DNA from: Paralvinella palmiformis
Lineage: Eukaryota > Annelida > Polychaeta > Terebellida > Alvinellidae
DNA length: 64,000 nucleotides
Assembly: GCA_025642065.1 (NCBI GenBank)
Contig: JAODUP010000071.1
Location: forward strand, 362,001-426,000
Reading direction: 5' to 3'
Positions 12,216 to 24,247 of this stretch are shown one piece after another; the stretch's first letter is position 1; each line of letters starts with the position of its first letter. The notes beneath the pieces were generated by a model. The model searched no databases. It was not told where the DNA came from and saw only the letters and a program-made list of their open reading frames with translations. Both the position numbers and the translations under genes were made by a program.

Positions 12216-13376
12216 TGAATATGAAAATATAGTTTGTCCTGTAAATAAATCTTATTTACTCCCATTAAGTGCCGTAACTGTATGTAGGCTGCTAATGTTT
12301 CTAAATAGGAGTCTTTGGGACAAGATAAGTTTCTTGTTAGGGTTGTTAGTGAAATGTTTTTATAGTTTCATGTGTTAGATGACGTTTTGTCACATTCCAA
12401 AGCTGATATTTGTTTTGTGTGCTCCGACATGGGCTAAAGGTATGTCAATGTGTTATTTAATTAAGCAGATTCATAACTTGTTTTATAATTAAAATATTTT
12501 GGGATTTTTTTCATTAATAATGATTTTGAACTGAGACATAAGTTACACAGAATAGTGTAGTGGTACTTGAGAAAATCATCATCTGAGAAATTAATATGTG
12601 ACCTAAGAGATTAATTAGTTATTCTTGAGCAGCTATAATTCAGCTAAACAATAATATGTACTTGCATGTTGACACTGAGTTTTCTCACTTATGTTCTTGA
12701 TGTAGAAAGAACACAAATTTATAAATTACATCCTGAATATTATCATTGGTTATTGTTTTATTCAAAAATTCTGTTGTTGTTTTTTATTTTGTATTTGAAC
12801 ACACCCGAGGTTAGATATATATTCAAAGGAGTTAGGCTATGACATGCTGTTTGATAGACAACTGGTTTGCATCTAGTCCTTAGTGATTAATATGAGGTAA
12901 TATTTATTCGGTATTACTATTAGCCAATGGTACTCTCAATTGTTTCAATTGAAAAGGATGTTTTACTAACATTTACTGAGTTGGCTTAGAGTGGCATCGA
13001 TGTGACCAGTCAATTAGTAGCTGTAGACATATTGGAACTCAGATGGTGAATTTCTGTAACTTGAACATCAAAATATGATCTTTCTGATCAGTTATAAACT
13101 GCTTGATGTGGAAATACAGACGATTTAAGGGCTATGATGGTAGACAGTTATAATCTCCAATAACATATCATGGTTTTTCTGATACCTACTGTACATGTCT
13201 TGGTGACTGGTTCACAGTCAGATGGTAATGTTCCCAGAACATTCAGCTTCTGAAGTTGGAAGTGGCTTTCTTGAGTATTTAATGGTACACTGAATGCACA
13301 AAACAAACCTTACTATTTTATTTTGTCGTATAAATTATAACACGGTTATAATTATTCTATACATATCAGTATATTA

Positions 13377-13380
<4 letters not shown>
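12216..13380. other. AT-rich non-coding DNA
   Basis: Nothing identifiable beyond general AT-rich sequence between the family B SINE head and the (AT)n array. Confidence 0.5.

Positions 13381-13434
<54 letters not shown>
13381..13434. repeat. (AT)27 microsatellite
   Basis: Uninterrupted AT dinucleotide run of 54 bp. A shorter (TA)n run follows at 13588-13611. Self-complementary and likely length-variable. Confidence 0.97.
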
Positions 13435-13436
<2 letters not shown>

Positions 13437-14095
13437 GTCTTTTGTCTTTGCTTAAGGTGGTTTTTCATCTGTGGTTTTGAGGACATTTTTATGATTATTA
13501 CATGACAAAATGATACCCATATATCATAACACATTACTTTAATGTTGTGATGTATGCAGCCATTCCCTTGCCAGTTACTTGAGCCGTGTATATATATATA
13601 TATATATATATCATCGTAGTAGTAATGTATGATTATGCCACGACTTTTATTAATAAGTCACCAAGGGACTAACCCTTTGGTGGACCATATCCCAATAACA
13701 TGAACAAACCATTTAAAGCTTGCATGCAATACTATAATGGGACGTAAATTCTCTATAGTAGTCCAGTGGGATTTCAGTATTAAGTCAGCTGGCTATTTTA
13801 TCATGGGTCTTTTTAACAGTATTGGGATTTTTGAAAGGCGGATAATAACTCCACCCCCTCAGGTGTTACCGTTAGTTACTCATAAGTCGTGTCTACTGGT
13901 CAGATATAGAAATGCTGGACAACCACGATTTGGTATAGAAAGTGGCATATTTATAATGTAATATTGGCCCGAGAACGGAAGTAAAGTAATTCTCAAATGA
14001 TTCAATAATGGTTTCTATGCGTAGAGCTGCAGGTAAACGATACATAAGAATTGGTATAGGATAAATAAACATCTACGAGCCAGCATTTTACTGGA

Positions 14096-14231
14096 TGATG
14101 ATGATGGATGTCAAAGGTAATGAGACGAAGCAAAAGACGAAACAACCTTCAGATATGCCCACGCCGGGATTCGAACACGGGTGGTAGTGATCTGTGATCC
14201 AGCACGCTACCGCTAGACCACGGAGGCGCCC
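14096..14231 (-). mobile_element. Young SINE, family A, with perfect 16-bp target duplication
   Basis: A 136-bp element on the minus strand. Head: GGGCGCCTCCGTGGTCTAGC with a perfect A box (TGGTCTAGCGG), then B box GTTCGAATC. Body: GGCATATCTGAAGGTTGTTT and CTTCGTCTCATTACCTTTG. It ends in an (ATC)n tail. The direct repeat CCAGCATTTTACTGGA lies at both 14080-14095 and 14232-14247 with no mismatch, which fixes the ends and implies a fairly recent insertion. It is shorter than the 22.8-kb relative, lacking the GGAGGTCGCTCGGCCCATTT block. Confidence 0.92.
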
Positions 14232-14351
14232 CCAGCATTTTACTGGAAGCTGTTTGTATGTTAGATGGCTCTGACAGAGTATATTTTATCAAGGTGATAT
14301 CTACACAGCTGTGACTTTTGTAATTAGATTGAGAATAAAAACCCACTTCCT

Positions 14352-14535
14352 GGATGGCCTAACAGTGGCGCAGATGGCCTCAGATCTATAGCACCTGTGT
14401 TCAAACCCCAGCTGGGTTATGTCACAAGGGTGTTTCATCTTTCAGTTTGCTTCGCTGACTGTCTTTCGGGTGTCGTGCTCGGTCAATTTGGCCTACAATA
14501 TCCACAAAAGTGGCCCTAAAACACCAATCCCTGAG
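14352..14535 (+). mobile_element. SINE family A relative, diverged copy
   Basis: Plus-strand copy: GGCCTAACAGTGGCGCAGAT head, TTCAAACCCCAGCTGGG as a decayed B box, GGGTGTTTCATCTTTCAG, then GTCGTGCTCGGTCAATTTGG and CACAAAAGTGGCCCTAAAAC. The 3' half matches copies at 22820, 24248, 27125 and 37179; the head differs from that of 22820, suggesting a subfamily with another tRNA-like promoter. Confidence 0.75.
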
Positions 14536-15244
14536 TTAACTGAGATGACTATGAGTGCATTAAAGGCGATTGTTCATTTCTGTCGAAAAGTAAATGGTTG
14601 TGGGATAATTTTTTAAATCTCAGACTAGACTTTTTTATGTGACACTAGCATTGCTATTAAAGTTTTTAGCCTGGACTGGCATGTCATGCGTACATGTTCA
14701 TTACTTAGTCAAGTCAAGCACCAGTTGTTAACTGTTACACTAGAGTATGGTAACCAGCAAATAGGCGGTCATCAGTCAGCCTACCTTGAAAGCCTGACTT
14801 TCATGCAGTACAGATTTACAGAACAGGAAGGAAGTACGGTTTGGCCTTTTTTGTTGACCAAGGTTGGTAGTTTTTGTTACATGGATCACTGAACATGGAT
14901 CACGAGGATATTATTAATAGGAGAACAGGCAGACCACAGAGTAGATAGTACCCCATATTATGGGCTGTTCAGGAGCGAGTGAAGCAATGAATGAAGATAA
15001 TGTATGGACTATTACTGGTTACTGCCAGAACAAGATGTGTCTGTATGTGGCTCTGGCAGCTTTCTGGTCAATGGGGATATTTATGATGGATGTTATCAAG
15101 TCACTATATTGTGATATTTGTGCACCTGTGTGTGTGTGTGTGTTGCACCTACGCTGACATAAACATCCATATATACAGGTAATCATGTTTGAATAATATA
15201 ACAGTAAACACCATATTCTGGGGTGCTTTTACATTCTTATTATC

Positions 15245-15270
15245 ATCCCTGACCCAGACCTGCTTCAATC

Positions 15271-15308
<38 letters not shown>

Positions 15309-15525
15309 CAACTCCCAAGAGACCATATTAACAACGCATGCTGGCAGTATAGGAGCATAGCAATCACTTAGACACATATCCATCATATCCTGACAGGTGT
15401 TCTCATTTCTACCGGAGTGAACCAGTCATCACATGACAGCGTTGCAGCTCCGGAGCATCTAACCCGCGACCATGTGGTTAGAAGTGCCACGCTCTAACTT
15501 AAACTGTCCCATCACCGCTCGACGT
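15245..15525 (-). mobile_element. SINE family D, copy 2, with internal (AC)n
   Basis: Second copy of the element at 6640-6922, same orientation. It shares ACCTGCTTCAATCCAGC, GCATGCTGGCAGTATAGG, GTGAACCAGTCATCACATGA and CAGCGTTGCAG. An (AC)n run at 15274-15306 has expanded inside it and interrupts the alignment with copy 1. The head lies at the high-coordinate end (TGGTTAGAAGTGCC region). Confidence 0.7.
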
Positions 15526-15529
15526 GATG

Positions 15530-16899
15530 TGATGCTAAATTTATCATGTGGCGAGCTTAGTAATCTTAATAATAACTGACATACATGATGATTTCAATTA
15601 ACTGACATATCAGAAAAATCAAACTAAATACAGATCAACTAATGTATGAATTGGGATATATTTTATAATGAAAGTGTGTTTTAATGGTAGTATACTGCTG
15701 ACTTTGTATGTTGCACCAACCTTGTTTGTGTGTGCTGATATTTGTGTAGATGCTAGCTTTCTCTTTTATATATATTACACATGCTAAAAGTCACATGGTT
15801 CTTCAACTGTTTCCTACAGTTTCAGTCATGTACACTTGTTCAGCAGGAATAAAACAGCTTGGTGCTTGCTAAAGCATTAACGCTGGAATTTCGGTACAAC
15901 GTATCACTTTGTTGACTGTTACATTTGATTATAATATTTATCCACTAAATGTTTTGCTAAATTAATCAGTTACTTCCATCACATGGTCATTGCATGATAT
16001 TTGGACGGGATAAGATATATATATATATATATATGTTATCACCGCACATCATGCTTATTTATTGGGTCCGCTTATACGAGCGTAATGTACCATGTGAGGG
16101 TTACGTGCAAGTTCAGCTAATATTTGCATAAATTATTCTCTAAAGGACATTAACGTTGTGCCATTATGAAGCACTTCCGTAATACATGTTTGGTATTAAA
16201 TGCAACTTTTATGTTTTGAAGTCCTGTGGGACTTCAGGCGTTTTGGAAATAATTGCAGTTAGCTATTTTAGATATGTCTCTGTGTTTGGACGATTCAATA
16301 ATGTCAAGCAGCGTACAGAGTGTAGACTGTGTAGTAAATAAATGTTATTTAGAAGCAATATCAGCATCAGGTGTGTCGCTGTTTTTCTTGTATTGAATAA
16401 CCATTATTAATTTTGTTTTCAATAATTTTCAATTAGCCGTTATTGGGATGAAGCCTTTTTGTTAGGAAGGCACGGAACACTTTGACTATAGCTAAGTGAA
16501 GGTAATTCATTGTGCGTTTAAGTCACTGGCACAGCTATAATGTTTGACCTATTATTGTCCACTAACTTCACAATGAATAAGAATTTGTTTGCTGTAAAAT
16601 ACTGCAAGCAGCTTGTGGCCATTATTTAGACAGTTCGGTCATAAAGCATGTGTTACACTGTTATAATTGTGGTGACATATAAAAGATATATTGAAATCAT
16701 ATGGTTATGTTGTTGTATTATTGATCTCGGATTGTTGTTCCTAGCTCTGTGTAATATGTTGTTGTTTTTTTTTGTTTGTTCAGATGATTGCTAGTTTTAT
16801 TCAATCAGCAGTGGTAAAGTGAATGACTGTATGAAAGGGGCTGTGAAAGTGTGTATTTGCGTTTCTTGCCTTTGGGACACGTGTTCTGGGTGTGCGTTT

Positions 16900-16934
<35 letters not shown>

Positions 16935-17030
16935 GTTTAATCTAGGAAGGTGAGTCATCACCAGCTTCTGATTCATTCATTGCATGGATCAATCATTAGT
17001 CAGATGAACGCTGCTAGCCAAGTGTCGGAT
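15530..17030. other. AT-rich non-coding DNA with two short (AT)n runs
   Basis: (AT)n at 16015-16034 and 16907-16935. No exon supported. Confidence 0.5.
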
Positions 17031-17039
17031 ACCATCAAA

Positions 17040-18090
17040 AGCCTATTACCTGAATGAATTACCGGATCTTGGCAAACAAATCCATGTAGCATTTACATTA
17101 TGCAAACGACACTTCGGAATCGCCGGTTCGGGCAAATGGATTAATATAACAATGTAAGTCGAGCTGGATCCATCCCAGTAAACAATCCCGTTCATTCGTT
17201 GTGCGCATTAATTAACCTGGACGTTATTTCCCACACGTGTGCGCGTAGGTTGTCATTGACGTAATCACTGTGATCAGCACGGTGCCGTCTGTCAACAGAA
17301 CACGTGATCCACTCGAAATACGCAGACCTATACGACGGTAGTGGAAGTAATAGCTGGACATTACTGACTGAACATACTTTGGTCTTCATGCGACAGGACA
17401 TTACCGTACTACTTTAATGTTAACTGGTCAGCCATTACTGACAGTCTGGATAAGGTTAGAGTTTGTGGCCAGCCTGTCGGAAGAAAACCATTTGTGTGGC
17501 TGGGATTAGCAACGTTGATCTCTCCGCTGCGCTCAAACTGACCATGTTGCGAGTGAAGTGGCCGTTAAACAGCTTACAGACTTGAGCTTCTTATCCGTGG
17601 TTGAACGATTCGGACGCTGCGAGGACGACGATGACAGTGGATTGAAGATTGATCCGGAAGGCGATAAAATGAGCCAACTTCGCTGGACACAGTAAAGTCT
17701 TCTCTACTACCTCAACATATTGCACCGGCCACAGTAAGCGCATCGTAGGTGTGTGTCTGCTTGTGTGTGTGTGTGTGCGCGCGCGCGCGTGCGAAAACCC
17801 TCCAGTCATTTATCGGGTCTTATTGTGCTGTGTCGCTGTGGGATATTAACTGTTCGGTGACCGTATTGTGGGTCAGAGAGCTGATGTCTGGATGTCCTGT
17901 CCTGTTCGTCGTCGTCGACGTGAACTACTCGCGTCATCGGATGGATTAGTCATCACAGTGATGTGAAGGACACCTGGACACATAAACTAATATATCATCA
18001 CTCTGACATGTCAGCAGTCTCTAATGATTGTGATTGATCAGTTCTCTGGTGAAGTGGTGATCTGTGATTATGACGTCAACGGACTGGTAA
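17040..18090. promoter_or_regulatory. CG-richer block, possible regulatory element or upstream promoter
   Basis: Composition shifts from AT-rich to clearly CpG-containing sequence with few simple repeats apart from (GT)n(GC)n at 17748-17790. Motifs include TATGCAAAC (POU-like) near 17099, CACGTG at 17301, and TGACGTCA-type CRE half-sites at 17256 and 18071. GATTATGACGTCAACGGACT ends at a GTAATC donor-like site (about 18086), so a 5' UTR exon of a plus-strand gene is possible but unproven. Coding frames here (for example on the minus strand at 17192-17401) have no family features. Conservation would decide. Confidence 0.3.
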
Positions 18091-18149
18091 TCAGTTCTTA
18101 AAATTTTCTCTTTTAAATCAGCGGTATTTATAAGAAATTGTCTTCAGTT

Positions 18150-18240
18150 GTGTGAGCCAGAGCAGGTTTTAATTCTGTTTTCCTTGTAAAGCAGCTTAGA
18201 ACAACTGAAGTTGATTAAGGCGCTATATAAAAAAAAAACT
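18150..18240 (+). mobile_element. 3' end of a LINE/SINE (GCGCTATATAA tail)
   Basis: TTCCTTGTAAAGCAGCTTAG followed by TTAAGGCGCTATATAAAAAA is the characteristic 3' end shared by L2/RTE-type LINEs and their SINE partners in many animals. Only this terminal part is recognisable. Confidence 0.5.
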
Positions 18241-20004
18241 AGTATTATATTTTATACAAGTAATTGTCACCTGGTGTTTGGAGAGTCTTTCTAATTTGGT
18301 GGTTTCTTCTCTGATAAACAAATTGTGTTTTTAAATGCTAAGCATTTATTGCTTACTGAATACGGGACATTGTCTGATGTGTGCTTACTCTTAATAATGA
18401 AATGTATTTTCAGTGAGCCAAGTTCTTAAATCTTGGGGGATTTCAGTAATCAGTGTTAGTTGTTGTTGAAATAATGAATGTGGATGGTCACATTTTTTTA
18501 CATTTATTAGTATAGAACTATGGGGTGACTAGATACAAGTCAGTCAACAATTACTAATTTACTTTGATTTTCAAAAGATGGCTTCTGTTAAATTATTGAC
18601 GTGGTCACAATAATTAGTTTTTGTATTACCTGAAATTATTACAAATATGACATTTTTGATGACAAAAATAACATTATTTAATAATGTGCTTAAGTAAATA
18701 GTGGCATTTTATCTGGTACTTGGGATAAATAGCAGTGATACTAGAAGTTGTTATTAGTTACCAATTTCAAATATAGAATGCAGAGCTAATTCTAGACTTT
18801 AAAGCTGATTATTTATTGGAATATTTTTGTTTTACTTGTAAATGATGATGGAACATTTAACACGTGAGATAATTCATGGATGAGGCAATGATCTGTGAAA
18901 AAGGAACACTTTTCACTTAATAGTATGAAATGTATTTAATAATTCATATGTTACTACTCAGGTAGTATTATTATTTTTTTTTTAAACAACGTTATTTCTC
19001 ATAAATGAACTCCTGACAAATCATTGTGGTACAAAGACCTCCTCTAACTGTATATAATATTTTTAAACTATGAGTTACAGTCAGTAATTTGTGGTAGCTA
19101 ATCATGCTGTGGGATAAGATTCAGACATTCTGAATGAAGAGTCTGTTGGATATTTAAGTAATGACATTTAACAAGTAACAACAAATAATAACATGACCAT
19201 CATTCACTCTGGATTACAAGTCAGAATAGGAAAATTGATATGTAATCTTAGAGCATTATCTATACATGAACACAATTTGAATTTGAGACGTTAACTCATA
19301 ATTTCTAACACACACAATTTTTCAATTTGACATAACTTTTGATTATAGTCGGAAATATTATCCAAACTTTATGTGAATAAAATTCACTGTTACAGTAATG
19401 CATTTTTCTCATTTTAATATTGTTAATAAAATCCACAGATTAATGCCTTTTTTTTTCAATTAGACAGCCAAACTGATACACATTTAGTTATTTATAGTAT
19501 TGTAGTTTTGTAAGAAAGGATAGTAAAATTGTATCACTATTCAGTATAAATATATTAGACTTTATAATGGCATCATCTGAAAATCTACAGTTGTCTCATT
19601 TTTGTAACTTATTGTCCAGAAGTTATGATGTTGCTTTTCTCATATTAATGAAGATTAGTGATTATATTTTGTGATAAACAGAATAGTAGTTAAACAAATT
19701 TTTATTGTGATTGTTAATAATAATAATATTATTTTATCATGAAAAACACTAAAGATTGGTGTTGGCAAATGCTATGAATTAGCTATCTTTTTGAATACAT
19801 ACTGTCGTTTGATGTGAACTGATTAGAAGTAAATAATAGTCTTTAGTAGTTTGTGCTTAAAAATGGGATTTGGTTTTGGTAGGTTTTCCAACAAAAAAGT
19901 ACCGAGGCTATTAATCAGTCATAGAGTGTGTGATGTTTATTTGACGTGTGGAATAACCATTTGGGATTTAAACTAAATGTACCTTATTTATTATTTCTTT
20001 TGCA
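18241..20004. other. AT-rich non-coding interval
   Basis: Nothing supported apart from short homopolymer and AT runs. Confidence 0.5.
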
Positions 20005-20005
20005 G

Positions 20006-20161
20006 ATGTAGAAAACATGACTCATAATGCTCTGATCACCTAAAATGCCCTCATCTAAAGATAATACTGAGACAATGGAATTTTCCACTATTCATTGTTT
20101 GATTGTTAGTTATTTTATATACCTTGGTGTATGCGATGTAATGTTACAGTCTGCTTTTTAA
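20006..20161 (+). CDS. Tentative exon with 38-codon ORF after a strong acceptor
   Basis: A very good acceptor (TTATTATTTCTTTTGCAG) precedes 20006. The first ATG is followed at once by TAG; a later ATG at 20045 opens 38 codons (MPSSKDNTETMEF..., stop at 20159) with a hydrophobic second half (HCLIVSYFIYLGVC). No strong donor follows. The frame may be incidental; the acceptor is the main reason for listing it. No family recognised. Confidence 0.15.
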
Positions 20162-20844
20162 AGGCGAGATCAGCTGCCATATTTTGCACCTCACTCGATA
20201 ATGATATATTGTCTTATAATTGCCACCCTGAAATGAGAAATCAAAACCAAGTTATTGCCAGTGTATCGCTATTGGTTTATTGTGATTTTGCCAGATGCTG
20301 ATGGAATCAGTGGCCAATATCAGAATGAGTTCTGTCACATATCATTAGGATATCAGATGGTCTATAATTTATACCTTTACAAGAGTGTCATGGGTATGTG
20401 GCGTGTGATAATATATTGACTGATGTTGATATTTCGGAATAGACCATCCACTAATACCAGAATATGAGTGATGTAATCTCGGCTGGATTAACCCCCCTCC
20501 CCAACATTGCCGGTAGGCTGCCACATTTATAGAAGAATGTCTGCTCTGGACTCTGGTCATAGTCAGAGTTTATTTTGTCGGCTAATGCGCGATTTTTCTG
20601 TATACCAAGCAAATACCAGAATTAATGATCAGTAATGAACTTAATTGGTTAGTTGAGTGGTGGGAAGGTACTGAGTGTGAGTTGGATATTTGTCTCTCTG
20701 TGTGTACAATATGACGTGTAGTTTGGGATATAGTGGGTTGGTGCTAATGGACACGTCAGGTCAAAGATGACAACATCCGTTGGTCTATGATTGCTCTAGA
20801 GTAATGTCTCCGCAGAGATGGTATGATTACCCGGGGAGTTAATT

Positions 20845-21033
20845 TTAGCTTTGGTTGGATGCGAAGGGTGGACTTACTTTGGCAGGGTGCTGGTAGGCCG
20901 TGACCTTAGTACAGGGATGGGACTGCCAGGCCTTACATAGTGGTAGGCCATCACCAAGGCTTGTCATTAGCTTTAGCGTTTGAGCAATTGGTTGTACGCC
21001 TGAAGGAATTGCTTCTTCAGATTCCATCCTCAT
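20845..21033 (-). CDS. Tentative 62-codon ORF or exon in GC-richer patch
   Basis: Minus-strand frame starting ATGAGGATGGAATCTG in good initiation context (CACCCACC before the ATG). It reads MRMESEEAIPSGVQPIAQ..., LPLCKAWQSHPCTKV and YQHPAK, where a GTAAGT donor-like site occurs (20882-20877 on the plus strand), then runs on to a stop in the intron-like reading. Codon choice looks less AT-driven than in nearby chance ORFs. No domain is recognised, and the overlapping frames are also fairly open, so composition could explain it. Confidence 0.2.
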   Translation of the reverse strand: MRMESEEAIPSGVQPIAQTLKLMTSLGDGLPLCKAWQSHPCTKVTAYQHPAKVSPPFASNQS

Positions 21034-21209
21034 GGTGGGTGAGTGATTGTTCTAAGGATGTGAAGGTCAACGGCAGAATGTGTCTTGAGTCAGTGGGCTT
21101 TGTCTGGTGGCCGTTCCTCAGTGGTCCAAATGAGGGATTTCCTTGTCGGTGGTGTCCCGTAGTTTGCTGTGTACACATAGTAATGACGGTGGCCTTGGGC
21201 TGACTTGAC

Positions 21210-22806
21210 TGACTGACACACTGTGGAGATTGGTCCTCATGCTGCTGCTGACAGAGATGACAATCCTTTATTGTAAGCCATGACCTGAGGCTGATATTAG
21301 TATAACTCTTGTCTATATGGAGCTATTACTACTGGTTAAACATCCTCTAACAGCGGGGTGGGGGATGGGAGGGGGGCAAAATTTGGTTCTTGTAGGGTGT
21401 TCTCACCGTTTTGTATGACTACTGGGGAAAAACTGTACACACATGCTCACGTGTGCACACACATACACAATATTTGCAACCCCAAGTAGGTATAAAATTG
21501 CATCACTTTATGGTATGATTCTTGGTTTGAACTACTAAATCCGTGGGTACAAACAAGTATCACACAAACATTATTTATATCAATATCCGGCCATTACTTT
21601 CACAGAAACATAATATTTCCATTATCCATTTCAATGTGAAACAATATCTTTCTCATATTTATTAGTCACACTCTACTATGGGCTTTCAATCAATTTAATA
21701 TGTAGTATAAATGAGTGTAATGACTATATACGTGATGTAGTGTAGAAAATTAAGTTTAAGACCGCAGCTATTTGTGTTGACGTCATATCACACGACCATG
21801 TCTATTGTCTAACACATTTCTAATAATAAAGCTTTGAAACACTTTCAGTGTAGCAGACATAACGTCTAATTCCGTTTTCTCAAAGTCCTGTTTTCTTTTT
21901 CTGCTGAGATTAGGATGAAAGATTTGTGACCAGCCGTATACAGTATCAGCAAGTCAGCCAATAAATTAACGTTATCTTTTACGGCTAACTGTGTGATTTA
22001 TAGCCGACAAACTGTTCTATTTATCTGCCCATTTGCGAGTAAGTTGATGTCATTCCTGCTCAAAGTCTTGTTCTAGGAGTTTGTGAGCTATTACTTTACA
22101 AATGAGGGACAGGTGGATAAATAGTAAAATATTTAGTTTTACACTTACACCCAGGTATGGACTAATTATTGGAACAAAATAGTAGGTACAAATATAAGAA
22201 AATTCTGCCAGGTATATGAAAACTAGACAGATTGCTTACTTAAGATAACTGTCATTATTAGAGAGGGAAAATGATGACCGATCTTATTTCTATCTGTCGA
22301 CCAGTGAGTGATAAATAACCAATAAATAGAATTACAACGAACACTGAACATCGCTTCTAATCCGGGCTTCTGTCTAGTTATTGAGCCAGCGCACTCGGTG
22401 CTATTGACTTTGTATTTACTGGAGATGGCCGTTGTAATTAGCAGGTAATAAGATAAAGGAAGATGTACTGGGTGGAAACATGGACATGTTGAGTGGAGAT
22501 CAGCTGGAATCAGTAATCAGATCACATTGTGAGCTGAACCGTTTTATTGTGTTGTATATATCGTGTGAGATATGTAGCAGTGTGTGTGTGTGTGTGTGTG
22601 CGTCGTGCAGTAAGCTGGCCTTCCTAGGGCCTCTCTGATGTCACCAGGGAAGACATCCAAGGTCATTAGAGCTATTTACCACTGGACTCGATGGGAGTTC
22701 TCTTCAAGTGCTCTTGTATAATAATTGCTTGGTCTTGGTTTCTGTTGAAGGACACATATAAATGCTGTTTGTGCTGACCTCACTGGGGTTAGTATTATAC
22801 TGTATG
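21210..22806. other. Non-coding interval
   Basis: Contains a G-rich patch at 21355-21378 and a (GT)n run at 22579-22600. No exon or repeat head supported. Confidence 0.5.
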
Positions 22807-22819
22807 TCTTGGAATGATG

Positions 22820-22996
22820 GAGGCGCCTCCGTGGGCTAACGATAGCGTGTTGGACTACAGATAGTGCACTACCACCCGTGTTCGAATTTCGGCGTGGGCA
22901 TATCTGAAGGTTGTCTCATCTTTGACTTCGCTTCATTACATTTGGAGGTCGCTCGGCCCATTTAGCCTACCATGTGCACTTCAACTATCATCGTCA
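22820..22996 (+). mobile_element. Full SINE, family A, with 13-bp target duplication
   Basis: 177-bp plus-strand element: GAGGCGCCTCCGTGGGCTAA head, CGTGTTCGAATTTC B box, GGCATATCTGAAGGTTGTCT, CTTCGCTTCATTACATTTGG and GGAGGTCGCTCGGCCCATTT, then AGCCTACCATGTGCAC and a CATCGTCA tail. TCTTGGAATGATG is repeated at 22807-22819 and 22997-23009. This is the longest well-bounded copy and serves as reference for the family. Confidence 0.92.
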
Positions 22997-23388
22997 TCTT
23001 GGAATGATGATGTATAAAAAGATGTGCCATTATCTATGATTCTTAGAGGCTGTGTATGTGAACTGATGAAGATGACCCCTTAAAATCAAGGCTTAACTAG
23101 CTAATGCCCCAAAACTTTAATAGAATTACCTTTTATTTGTTTCTGTATGGTATAATATGCAGCAGTCCAGTCAGATTATTGCATTTAATATTTATATTCA
23201 AACTCTGCCAACTTGAAATAAATCAGGACTCGGTCTCATTTATAACATCTGCCATTAGGCAATATATTACTTTCTAGTTGTGTTTATAGTACAATAAACT
23301 TATTTTGTTGTGTTTTAATTTTAATTTGCTATGACTTATAAAAAACGATTAAGATAAATAAATGTCTTTTACAAGATCATTTTAATAC

Positions 23389-23391
<3 letters not shown>

Positions 23392-23435
<44 letters not shown>
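23392..23435. repeat. (TA)n(TG)n compound microsatellite
   Basis: TA run followed directly by TGTGTG just downstream (in minus-strand sense) of the exon candidate at 23491-23610. Confidence 0.9.
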
Positions 23436-23490
23436 AATATAACTAATGTTTCTTGGTACATATATCAATTGTAATTAAGGAGACACTTAC

Positions 23491-23610
23491 TGGAACTTAA
23501 AGAACCTCCCCTTGTGTTATTATAATCAGGTCTATTCCCATTCATCTTTCTGATCAAGGGATCATCATAATTGTTGATGACAGACAAAGAATAACCAGAA
23601 GTTACAAAAA
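23491..23610 (-). CDS. Candidate internal coding exon, 120 nt, phase 1-1
   Basis: On the minus strand, acceptor GTTCTTTTTTTCTCTCAG (excellent pyrimidine tract) is followed by 120 nt and donor CCA/GTAAGTG (near-consensus). Of three frames only one is open throughout: 39 complete codons beginning FVTSGYSLSVINNYDDP and including LIRKMNGNRPDYNNTRGG and SLSS. Both boundaries are phase 1, so the exon could be skipped without changing frame. It cannot splice directly to the exon at 3537 of the 95-residue gene, since that creates a stop, so it belongs to another transcript or needs exons I did not find. Rich in Asn/Ser/Asp; no domain recognised. Confidence 0.5.
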
Positions 23611-24247
23611 CTGAGAGAAAAAAAGAACCCACTGATTAAAGCCATAATATATACATATAGATAGATATTTCTTTGAAGCAAGCAGATCTTGAGATGACAG
23701 ACAATGAATAAAGAGAATAGTTAACAAGCAGATCTCAAATGACAGTTTTGAGTAATTAAGAAATTGAGATCGAAGGGCAAAATACCGAATTGGCAAATGA
23801 CATAGGGAGGGGGAGGGGGGGAAAGGACCGGATCCCATTTATAACACCTACATAGACACAGATATACATACCAATATAATAAGATGCACTTTATTTTTTA
23901 TAAAAAAATTTACTGTTAGGCTTACAAAATTAGTTATTCTTATAATTATGTGCACTCCAACAGTGTAATGGTTAGAACAATCTCCTGGATTAGATATCTG
24001 GATTGTCCAGTAAAATCCAACTCATACTTGGGATTGTAGTATAATTAATTATGTGTGAAGTTGAATTTACTTGTTTACCTAAAATTGACTTTCCTCTTCT
24101 GTCAGTAGGTAAAAGAATGGTGATTTAATTTATTAATTAATTATCTCTGTGATATGAGTGATAACTACAATTTTCAACTTTTGAGTAGTAAATAAAAGGG
24201 CATTTTATTTGATTCGAAAAATATTGACAGCTTGTGTAATGTTTGCT

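Noticed and set aside
14149..14231. Possible functional tRNA gene (intact A and B boxes)
   Set aside because: The box-bearing part is the head of a SINE with target duplication and tail; no complete cloverleaf with acceptor stem was found. The same applies to the heads at 6925, 22820, 50945 and 57218.
17066..17155. Plus frame ELPDLGKQIHVAFTLCKRHF... ending at GTAAGT
   Set aside because: No acceptor upstream and the frame closes immediately; CG-rich composition suffices. Kept only as part of a possible regulatory block.
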